A DNA stretch of 64,000 nucleotides from Panaeolus papilionaceus (Eukaryota > Basidiomycota > Agaricomycetes > Agaricales), in assembly GCA_015501605.1 (NCBI GenBank), contig JADNRZ010000039.1, forward strand, positions 1 through 64,000, in the 5' to 3' direction. The notes under the pieces were generated by a model. The model searched no databases. It was given only the letters and a program-made list of their open reading frames with translations, and had not been told where the DNA came from. Below, in pieces: positions 25,749-35,955 of this stretch (its first letter is position 1; the number at the start of each line of letters is the position of its first letter). Both the position numbers and the translations under genes were made by a program.

Positions 25749-27033
25749 AATTACGATGCGTTGTCACTGTACTTAACAAGAAGATGGCTACGTGAGAGTC
25801 GCTCGGCCCATGAGGCTGAGGCCTGACTCGGATGACGGAGCATATCGATCATCTCAAAAACTCCTAGGTGAACATTGGGAAATAACAAACACACATAAGC
25901 ACGTATTTGAAGCTAGTACTAAGTAGTAGACAGCCACTGCGGCTTTGGTCAGTGGTCCTCATATGTCACGTGAAGCCGCAAGATTTTATCCACTTCGACG
26001 TGAGAAGTAGAAAAGATCTTGCGGATTCATGTGACACGAAGGCCCGACACCTCAACTCTGACCTCGGCTGTAACCCAGACCTCAAGGAGAGTGAGTTGGA
26101 GAAGTCACAGTTGTGGGTAATGACAAGGACCCTCGAAGGCTTTGAGCGCAATGAGCGTAACGAACAACACACAATCAAGGTAGTCTCAAAGACAAGGGAT
26201 TAATGACATACTCGTGGGCTCGACAAGGTGGATGACATGGGGGTGCACCAATGACCTTCTGACCTCTGGAGAGACCATGCATGGTGTTATGAGAAAACAA
26301 GGCGAAGCAAGATGGACTCCAGGATGAGCAAAGATTGAGATGAAGCGAACACAACAAGAAGCAGGATGGGTCCACAAAAATTGCTAAATGAGTACACCAC
26401 GATTTAGCAACTTGATCAGCCCATGATGACAGAAGAACGATCGACACAACCCAAATAATTCAGAATAATCGAACGGGAATGAAAATATGATCAATGAGCA
26501 GCAGGATGACGAAGAGAACTTCAAGTTGAAGGGGTCAAAGCCATAAAAGAGATATACGGTCCGGAGTGAAAAGAACTCGGTTACTTTGTAAGCCTCGTGA
26601 TATCGCGGATTTCTCCGGTGGCCCCAAATTCCCATCTTTGCACTGAAACGAAAAGTAGTGATATTCCTTCGTGCTGACCATCCACGTACATAAAATACTT
26701 ACCACCGACTTGGACACTCTGATGTTCATGAACTTACCCTTGCCCGAGGGGCAGCTTTTTCCGACATCCAGTGAGTCGTCGAAATCTTGGCCCCTCCTTC
26801 CTTCCACAAACAACGTCGCTCATCAACCTCACTAGAACCTCCAGGTCTTCCATGACAGTTCATAATGTACATATACTTCCCAAACCCCTGTGCTTGACCA
26901 ACACCACGGTTGTATAGGCCTCCACACAGCAAGCACCGAATTCAAAACACCCATCGCTACCCTCCAACGATATTGTACCGTTTTATCCAAGTAAGTGGCC
27001 CCTGCATCTCCATAGGGGCGTAACATTTGACAG
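25749..27033. other. Divergent intergenic region inside the giant element
   Basis: 1.3 kb between the minus-strand cargo series and the plus-strand coiled-coil pseudogene. It should contain the promoter of the dioxygenase gene. I see no domain-bearing frame and no clear repeat; short minus-strand frames near 26380-26810 lack support. Confidence 0.45.
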
Positions 27034-29155
27034 ATGCGAAACACTCGGTCAGGCCGCGAATATGGACCGGTTCAGAGTCTGCCCTTTAAACTACTCATGC
27101 AGGTCGCTGATCTTGTCGTCGAGAGACTGGATTCGAGGTTGGCCGTTCGTGACAAGGCATTCAATGTGGATGTTGTTACTTCACGGGTTACAGAGAGCGT
27201 CGAAGGGCTGTTGAAGTCTCTCTACGAGATGCCTGCTGCGCTGAACACTGTATTCGCTGCTCAGGAGGAAGTCGAGAAGGCTCAAAACAGATTCACAGCT
27301 AGCCAGGCCGAGTTAAAGGATGCTGTCCTTGTCGAACTACCTACACCAGCCAGCTTGAGGATCTCAAAGCTACTCAGGAACACATCTTGCAGAAGTTTGA
27401 TCAACTTCAAGCTGTCTCCGCTCCCGAGCCGGACAGCAATGTGCTCATTGTGAAGGAAGTCGTCGAGAAGCTTGCAGTGGAACAACACAAATTGGCTCAA
27501 CAATCCGACGAAACTGTTTCTCACAACAAGGCCGTAATGGACAAGCTCGCCGCTCTTCCCGACTCGTTCAAGGACGTCACAACTTCTCTTCAAGCTGGAC
27601 TCATGGAGCTCATCACCTCGCGAGACGCCACCAAATGCGAACTCGAGGAGTTGCGCAAGACCAACACGGAGAACCAAGTGCAGGTTGCGAAGGCTCGGGG
27701 TGCGCATGGTCAAGTCCGTGTGGAGAAGGATGTGCTAGCCAAGAAGCTTGGTATCGTGGAGGGTGATCGTGATCGGTTGCGCGCACAGGTCAAGGACCTC
27801 TGGAAAACGACTTCGGACAAGGTTAAAGATATAAGTGCATTGGAAGTCAAGTATGCAACCCTAGAAGCCGCTCTCTCAAAGGCACCTGAACGCCTCCAGG
27901 ACTCCGACGTAGCTGCTACGCAAGACAAGCAGAAGATCGCCAATTTGGAGAAGGCCAACAGGGAGCTGCTCGAAGAGAAGCAGGGGTTGAACATCAGGGT
28001 AAGCCTTTTTGAATATTGCATTCTTTGGCTTTAGCTTCGCATTTACTAATTGCACTTGTGATCAATAGGTTGAGTCATTTGAGGCAGAAGTTAAATTCGC
28101 ATTCCGCGAACATGACAGCGCACTAAAGGCTCATGAATCACTTCAGAAGCAGCAGCAGGAACTCATTGCCCAGCAAGGTAAATGGGAGATACTCGACGCC
28201 GCTACGGAGAAAATCAACATGGTGTTCAACCTCGAGAATGCTGACAGCGAAGAGCAGAAGGAGCTTCGCCTGCATCAGGATCGCAGCATGGCTCTGGAGA
28301 ACGAGAATCTGGCGCTGCAGAAATGTCTCAAGGAACTGGAAGCTAAAGTGGCTAACAGTGATAGGGCCGCAGCGACAGCCAGGCAAAGCTTGACACAAGC
28401 TCAGCAACGTTCCTCCGATTGGGAACATCGGGCGAAGGAGTATGAAGGACAGGTCGAGATGATTCAGACCCAATTAGAACAGGCCGAACAAACTCAGCAT
28501 CAACTCCAAGCCGATTACAACACCCTTAAGGAAGAGCAAGAGGCTGATAGTCGTCTCGCAAAGGTAATTTTGACTTCTGCATCGTTTTTTCATGACGACT
28601 CTAACGTTATCATCTTACCACTTGCAGGATCACAAGGAGAGGCTTCAACCTCAGATCAGTGCGCTAGAGTCTAAATGCAGCGTTCTGCAGAGTGAGCTCG
28701 AAAAGGCTAACGCTTCTCGACACACGACGCCACCGACATCAACACCTTACAGAGCTCACACCAACGGAGCTGCCACTCATCCTCCGCCTAGACCTGACTC
28801 TAGAGCTAGCACAATCCACGATGGCTGTGGGGGTGACTTTAATCGACGTGTATCCTCGTCCCGGAATGCACTTTCATCATCGCAAAATTCCCAGTCCTCT
28901 CAATCAGTCTAAGATTCAATGTACGCACCAGCCGCACCTAGCACCGATGGGTATACCAGCACAGCGAGCAAATACACCTCTCCAGCTCCACTCGCAGCTA
29001 CCGGGCATTACAGCAACTATACACCTTCTACACCTAAAGCACGCCTCTCAATGCCGCTTTACAACAATTCATATCGTGCTAGTCGCGGCCCTTCACCTAC
29101 TCCGAGCGTCGTTTCAGCAGTACCGACGCAAGGAGATGACGGCTGGTGGTCATAA
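27034..29155 (+). pseudogene. Decayed coiled-coil protein gene
   Basis: Starts at ATG (MRNTRSGREYGPVQSLPF). Exons are about 27034-27998, 28069-28563 and 28628-29155. The translation is a long coiled coil rich in K, E, Q and L (for example EKINMVFNLENADSEEQ), then a Ser/Pro/Tyr-rich tail ending GDDGWWS. Two lesions break it: a frame change between about 27330 and 27385, consistent with a one-base deletion, and an in-frame TAA at 28910-28912, after which the same frame continues to 29155. The family is not recognised. It lies inside the giant element as decayed cargo. Confidence 0.6.
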
Positions 29156-30736
29156 ACCGATTTTCTCTCCCATTTATTCAATTCTCTTCTTTCTTCGTCT
29201 ATATTCGCTATTTCAAATTCCTATGCGTTATATTTGTCACATATCCATTATTATACCTAATCTTCGCAACAGGCTTTCTACAACATACCTACACTTCGAC
29301 TCAGATGACTCACAGCAGAAAGTTGTGTTACCTAAGGACATGTAGTGAATATCTGGCCCAGCAGCGCAAGAAGAGACTGCGGAGAGTACAGCGCGGTCAA
29401 CCTTTGGAAAAGGCGATCATGATCGGGTGGAAGTAAGCAGCATGGGGTAATTGTAACCTATTCCCTAGTCGTCATCAGGGAGCCCTTGAAACGTGAGTGT
29501 CTCCTTCAAGTTTTTCGTGTGTTTGTTGGCATGTTTTGTTGAAACTCGCTCAGATATCGCAGTCTTTATCCACGACTTCCTCACGTAGCCAATTTCCATC
29601 GCATGAGACTCATGTCGCTCTATCCAAGTGCGTTGAATGAGATGTCAGAGACTGGGCCAAGGTGAGTAATGACATGTTATTGTCTAATTCGTTTTGGAGA
29701 TGGGACTCGGATCCCTAATTTTTCAGATATGGAGCTCAGCAGCGACGCCTCTCAAAACTCTTACGCCAACTGCCTTGACTGTTACACATGTCAACTTTTC
29801 CCATTTCTGGCACCACGACGACAAAATACCCCATGCGTATGGGCGGTGGTGGTCCGCTAGGCTGGATCATCAAGGGGGAGGACGGTTTAATGGTGGCTAT
29901 GGGATCGGTATCGACTTCCAAAGGTGGATGCACAGTGTCTGTCCTGATTTATTTTCAAAACACTGACTCGTCTTTATTGTTGGCGCATATTACAGGTGTG
30001 ATGGACTTTTTGGTTACACAGAGCACTGCGGCTAAAATTAGTTCTGAACCATTTTTAAACCTTATCGCTGCACATGTGCCCTCTGGTGATTGAGATTGAA
30101 TGACGTAGAAAGACAGATTTTCATGGAACAGCGGAAACTTGAAGTACCGCTGGCAATGAAGGAGATTTTACGAGCTTTCATACCTCTGTTCAAATCACCT
30201 CACGGGTGCTAGTGCTACATGGCGGTTTGGGGAAGTAGAGCGATCTTAAATTATAGTCACCATGCCAGCACCTGAGTCGCTCTAAGGCGTCTTAGGCTCA
30301 GCTGATGATTAGCACAAAATGAATGAAAATCATTGTACACCTTACATGGTTGTGAGCAGTCATTTCTTTGGCTATCTATTATTCATTGTGAATCCCTCCG
30401 ATATCATCGATTGGTAATAATGTGTGAAGCTCATATTCAACATGAATTTGGTTCAGCTTGATTCAGACTCCGCCTTACCTGTGTATGAGTCATCCGAGGA
30501 ATCATCATCTTGAGCTTGAACTTGAATGTTTGAACATTAAACTTGAGCTCATTCAGGCTTGAGCTTGAAACACATTTGGTTGGCATAGCATATTGCCTGT
30601 TATGCTTGTCAAATTAAACCCAGCTTCTAGCTACCGTGACGGTCAAACACTTAGAAATATTGGTCTCAAAATTGCCCTTCGACTTGTTCTTCGAGTTATC
30701 ATCGCAACTTCCCTCATCATATTCTTTCTCCAAGCC
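29156..30736. other. Region without a clear gene; possible exon relics near 29580-30090
   Basis: A splice-like pattern (donor GTGAGTAATG near 29660, acceptor TTTTCAG near 29727) joins short plus-strand frames, including a Gly-rich stretch (MRMGGGGPLGWIIKGED), but no complete frame or family is evident. The stretch 30100-30736 holds the 5' flank of the transposase and repeats of GCTTGAACTTGA-like phrases near 30510-30570. Confidence 0.4.
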
Positions 30737-33700
30737 ATGCCCGAGTCCAATCTGAAGTCGCTTGGTCATCGTTGCGTTCGTGGATGTGATAGAGTCTTTT
30801 ATGAGCAATCACATCTCACCAAGCACAAGAATTCTTGCGACCTCTCCCAAGATTTCAAGCGCAAAGTTGACTCGGAGCGTCGAGCCAGAGGCCTGGAATC
30901 TTTGCTTCCCAAAGACACACTATCACCAGCATCACGGATGTCCAGGAAGAGCCGTTTGATGGGGCTACAGGTAATGCATAAACTTTCTTATACGGGTTTG
31001 GATTGTCTGGATTATTGAAAACAGCAGCTCATACGTCTGCTGTTAGGGTATTGCTCCAGCAAAGTCCTCCAACGCCGTGGCAGGGCCCAGTAACAATTCT
31101 CAGGCCAATATGTCCTCTACAGAGTCTACACCACCCCCTACATTGCCACAATCGCCACAGCTTACACGTGCTGGTCGGCCTCGTCGGGAATACAAGTTAC
31201 CCAAACGATTTCAAGACTATGTTCCAGAATCATTGACATCGTTTATCGATGAAGCACTACCGACTACAAGACGAGTTTTGCTCATCGTGCGTGACCGTCT
31301 GATGACCTGTCTTGACTCTTTTGGCGTGTGGAGGGAGTACCCAAATCGACCCAGCACAGATCCCGACTCCCTGTTGACCTTGGAGGACTTGGCCAACCAC
31401 CGACTTGGGGACACGATGTCAACTTCTCTGCAGAGAGATATTCAGTCATCCCTGAACGATCACACTGCTTCGGCTCATTCTGGGAACTCAACCAGCCAGG
31501 AACGACCTAGTTATTGGCCATTCGCAAATCCCACAATACACTCTGTTATGTCCTGGCTCAATGATGGCCAGGTTGCCAAGTCAGAAGTAGAAACCACCAA
31601 ATTCGTCCATGATGTGATACTGTCCCCCACTTTCCAGAGCCACCACCTGCTAGGTTTCGACGCCCACCAGCAGAACCAACTCTTGGACCGGCAAATTTCC
31701 CAATCTCAACTCCACAATCAATTTTCAAAGAGCAGTCTACAAATACAGATTCCTTCAGGCCAGCAAAATGTACCATCCGTCCCTTTCAATATTCCGGGAT
31801 TTCTTTCACGGAACATTGTTGATGTAATTAAGGAAGCGTTTACGAGCCCCTATTCACATCTCCTGCATTTCTCGCCTTTCCGAATTTTTCGTCGGGATCC
31901 CAATACTGGTGTTGACGAGCGATTATATGGGGAGCTATACTCCTCTGATGCCTTTCTCGCTGAATCTGATAAAGTTCGCTACAAGTCACCTCCAGACCCC
32001 AACGATCCCGATTGCCAACGAGAGAAGGTTGTGGCTGCACTCATGTTTTCATCGGATGCAACACATCTCACCGATTTCGGAAATGCTAAAGCCTGGCCAA
32101 TCTACCTCATGCTTGGCAATCTCTCCAAATATATCCGTTCACAAGTTAATTCTGGTGCGATGCATCATCTGGCCTATATTCCTAGTGTATGTATTTCCCT
32201 TCATCTACTTGGATTGTGCTGATAACCTGCTTAGCTGCCAGAGTCATTCAATGCCTTTGTTGAGAGCTTCCACCCCAAGTGGAGAAGCCAGAAGGGCCAA
32301 ATTCTGACACATTGTAAACGCGAGTTGCTGCAAGAAGTGTGGAGATCACTACTGAATGATGAATTTGTCAATGCATACAAGTATGGTATCGTGATAATGT
32401 GCGTCGATGGCATTGAGCGTCGCATATTTCCTCGAATCTTTACATACTCTGCAGATTATCCTGAGAAGTAAGCCATGTTCGTTAAACTAGCTTATTCTAT
32501 TGATGCTGACTGTGTTTCCTGTCTTTCAGAGTCCTTCTTGCCACAATACGTGATAAGGGCATGTGCCCATGTCCGCGATGCCTAGTGCCCATGCAGAGCC
32601 TTGACCAATTGGGTACTCCTGTCGATCAAGCAACACGATCTGAATCACAGCGCGTATATCGTACCAAGGAAGTCAAGAACGCACGCGCTCTCATTTATAA
32701 GCAAGGGAAAGCCGTCAATGGAGCAAATGTCGAGGCAATACTTAAACCGTTCTCTGGTGTGCCCACAGTTGTGAGTATTGTCCACCTTAATACTCGATTT
32801 GTTTAGCTCAATTAGTCTTAGAACGCCTTTGTTGAGAGGTTGGGCACTGACTTTAATCCCTCTACTATGCTTGTTGTGGATCTACTCCACGAATTTGAAT
32901 TGGGTGTATGGAAATCCCTCTTCTCTCATTTGGTTAGACTTCTCCATGCTGCAGGAGGTTCAGATCGACTTGTCATCGAGATGGATAGGAGGTAAAAACA
33001 TTATTGAGACCTCTTCCTTCATGATTTATTAACTGCTTTTAGGTTCTCTGCTATCTCGACATTTGGGCGTGGAACAATACGGAAATTTCCAGCAAACTCG
33101 TCGGATATGAAGAAGATGGCTGCTCGAGATTATGAGGATCTTCTTCAAGTAAGCCCATATTTTTTTTTTAAAAAGTGATCATTTGAGTTGATAAGATGTA
33201 CCAGTGCTGTATCCCCGTTTTTGATGGGCTTTTACCTGAACCCCATAACCGCCACTTGCTCGAGCTACTTCATGTCACATCAGAATGGCATGCACTCGCC
33301 AAGCTTCGCATGCATACAGAGACTTCCCTACAACGCTTGCATACTCTCACCACTGATTTTGGAATACAAATTCGATGATTCAGAGACACGACTTGTGCAC
33401 ATTATCAGACCATTGAATTGCCGAGAGAAGCGGCCGCGCGCGCGCGACGAGAATTATCCTCATCCTCTGATAGTCACCGTACGTTTAAGTCCAAACCTCG
33501 CCCAGTAACTTTTTGATCACTAAGCCGCATTCAATTATCTTTTGGATGTATAGGTGGACCCTCAAGGACAGGCGATGCTTCTACCAGGAGGCCAAAAACT
33601 TTGAACCTTCAAACTGTGAAAATGCATTTCCTTGGCGACTATGTTGATCATATTCAGAGGTTTGGCACGTCTGATTCGTACTCTACCCAACTAGTGCGTA

Positions 33701-35059
33701 TCTCCCCATATCTTCTCTATTGTCTGCTCTGATTATACACTTGTCGCTTAGGGAGAACTTCAGCATCGTATCATCAAACAGTTATATGGGCTCACCAATA
33801 AAAAGGATTCTATGGAACAAGTAGGAAGGAAGTATATTCGGAAAGAGGTGTTGCGACCAGAGGAACAACAGGAATTGTTAGAAATGAAAATGAAGGCGAA
33901 ATTAGAAGACCGATTTATCATCTCTGATTCACACAACCTTCCCATTTCCCTTCTGGAGCTTGTCGGGGGGAATGGTCCGACACTCGCTTCAAAGGTGTGG
34001 CCTGGTAGCATTCCGTCTCTTGTCAAAATGTTGCTGATCATGATTGGCTTCAGAATTTTATTTCCAATCTGCGTACCCATTTACTGTCCCGGCTTCTGGA
34101 CAGCAAAGCCGAGCAAAATTTCACCGACACAGAATTAAACTCCCTTAGGATTCGAAATAACATCATTTTCGGGCATTCAACTGCCCGTGTCAACTATACG
34201 ACATATGATATGCGGCGTGATTTCGACACAATCAACCCTCGAACGCACCCCTTTATAATGGCTATTTCTCCTGAAGCTGCTGGGTACACAGCCTCGGATC
34301 CCAACCCCAAGTCTGGTACCAACACTCCGATTTTTTGGTATGCCGCAGTTTTGGGTATATTTCATGCCGACGTTCAACGCATCGGGTCAAATTCTGGAGA
34401 TCTTCGCTATCGCACTCTCCCCTTTCTTTGGGTTCGTTGGTTTGAACCATCACCAGGCCATCTTCCTGGACAATACCCACAGCTTCCTAAATTGCGACTT
34501 CTACCAGAAGAGGATGACTTTTCTTATGGTTTCCTCGACCCATCACTTGTGTTACGAGGTTGTCATCTTATCCCAGCATTTCGTGATGGTGAGTTGGTAA
34601 CACAGGAGCACACAATTTATTATCGAGGGCGCTCTATCATGAGTGAAACAATGCTGCGCCGATGGCAGCATTATTACGTTGGAATGTAGGCACCCATCGA
34701 GATTTCCACTGTTTCAACCTTGCTGATTAAATTGGAACACCTTTTTCAGCTTTGTTGATCGTGATATGTTTATGAGACATTCTAGTTTAGGTCCACACAC
34801 CCCATCGACTTATCAAGCTTCGTTGCAACCAGACAACCTCCATGACAATAGGACAGTGTTTCCATCATCCCAACCTGTGCCACATGCCAGTGAAAGCATG
34901 GATATAGACGAAGGAGATAGCACAGCACTAGTACAAGAGGAGGATGAGGCAGTGGAGGTCTTCGAGGGAGAGGATGGGGTGGTGGACGTTTTGGAGGGAG
35001 AGGATGAAGAGGACGACACCACCAGTGATACCTCCGAAGTGCCCTATGACGACCTGTAA
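30737..35059 (+). CDS. Plavaka-type transposase, 1,240 codons with one in-frame stop
   Basis: Exons: 30737-30970, 31047-32186, 32235-32467, 32530-32770, 32822-32991, 33043-33148, 33205-33478, 33554-33693, 33752-33994, 34054-34685, 34750-35059; all phases agree. An N-terminal zinc finger is visible (C13, C17, H30, C34). The core matches the fungal Plavaka group of CACTA/EnSpm-like enzymes: FSSDATHLTDFGNAKAWP (candidate acidic residue D415), FPRIFTYSADYPEK, CPCPRC, and VVDLLHEFELGVWK (D636). The C terminus carries GELQHR, YYVG...FVDRDM and an acidic tail. Codon 766 (33376-33378) is TGA between IQIR and FRDTTC, otherwise the gene is whole. It lies about 0.8 kb from the right terminus and is the likely mover of the element. 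Confidence 0.8.
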
Positions 35060-35827
35060 TCATATACTCATTGATCAATCACGTTGTAAAGTAATAGGAA
35101 CTTGAATGGGTATTATATGTATAGTTGACTTGTCAGAACCGATAGGTCTTGGGAGATATGCGAAAGCTATTAATGATGGGAGGTTATCCGTTGCTAAAGG
35201 GGTGGTTATACCTTGGAAGGCAGTTGGTGGCCACCAAAGTCTATCGGATATCAGAGGTTATGGGATAGGACAGCTAGTGGTTAAGACAGAGTCTCTGTTT
35301 TATTCATGCACCCAACTTGTCTCACTATCAGCATTAACCATGACGATGATATGAGAAGTCATCATATTTCTGAAATCAACACACAAATATGTCAGTTAAA
35401 TAAAATCACATATAATAAGATGTCGTTCTGTGAGGAACATGCAACAGCAATGTCAGAATGATGTCATAAGGCAAGGTTGGTCTCGTGCAATGTCATGGTT
35501 CTGAAATCAATACATGAAAATATATGGCCTATGTAATCGTACATTTATCCGATATGATCAGGCATCATTCTGTGGGGAGTAGTGCCGCATTGGTGTCAAG
35601 ATTAGAGGTCAACAAAAGCGGATGTATAGCTTATAAAATATGGTGCCCTGACCATAATATAAAGCCAGACATGCATGCTCAGCGTGAGATTGATAAGCGC
35701 TTCTGTCTTGCATATAACCAGACAGGATTTTGGCTCTGAAACTACATGTTCACGTATGGACATGTCAGGGATAGGCGATGTGTTACATAATCATCTGACC
35801 TGCAACAGCAAATCAATTGTTGATTTT
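35060..35827. repeat. Right subterminal region with short repeats
   Basis: No gene. TTCTGAAATCAAYACA occurs twice about 131 bp apart (near 35369 and 35500), and ATCATTCTGTGGGG/GTCGTTCTGTGAGG variants flank them. Many ATGTCA/TGATGTC words occur. This mirrors the left subterminal array and may bind transposase (inference). Confidence 0.55.
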
Positions 35828-35837
35828 TTTACTGATG
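35828..35837 (-). repeat. Right terminal inverted repeat of the giant element
   Basis: TTTACTGATG, the inverse complement of the left end. Read inward it continues CATCAGTAAAAAAATC, very close to the left end of the small element at 41482 (CATCAGCAAAAAAATT). The target TC follows at 35838-35839. Confidence 0.85.
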
Positions 35838-35845
35838 TCACTAAC

Positions 35846-35955
35846 ACCAACACCATCCCATCTATTGGCCCAACTTTTGAGACCTGCTCTACTGACACAG
35901 CTCCAGAAATTGTAATATGTTTGAATTTGGTTGCAAATTCCGGGATTGTCGACAT
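35846..35955 (-). pseudogene. Orphan exon 1 of GTPase copy 2
   Basis: Encodes MSTIPEFATKFKHITISGA and ends at a GTTAGTGA donor, whose next bases are the target duplication and the transposon end. The length (110 nt, phase 2) fits exon 2 at 8811-8778 exactly, so these are two parts of one gene, 27 kb apart. Confidence 0.8.

Larger units (their letters stand above)
8856..35837. mobile_element. Giant cargo-carrying DNA transposon (about 27 kb) with a Plavaka-type transposase
   Basis: Bounded by perfect 10-bp inverted repeats CATCAGTAAA (8856-8865) and TTTACTGATG (35828-35837), flanked by a direct TC (8854-8855 and 35838-35839). The flanks join to GGAATTGATC+ACTAAC, matching the uninterrupted intron 1 of copies 1, 3 and 4 (for example GATCACTTACAC), so the insertion point is defined by an empty-site comparison within the window. 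Contents: a DUF6698-like gene, a possible small peptide gene, three unknown genes and a dioxygenase-chromodomain gene, all minus strand; a coiled-coil pseudogene and a Plavaka-type transposase on the plus strand near the right end. A short 2-3 bp duplication fits CACTA/EnSpm-related transposases. Alternative: a smaller Plavaka element nested in another insertion, but no inner pair of matching termini was seen. Confidence 0.8.

Noticed and set aside
8856..35837. The giant segment as a Starship element
   Set aside because: No tyrosine-recombinase captain gene is seen at either end, and the ends are short inverted repeats with a 2-bp duplication.
8856..35837. The giant segment as a KDZ transposon
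   Set aside because: TET/JBP cargo is typical of KDZ elements, but the only transposase present matches the Plavaka pattern. Not fully excluded.
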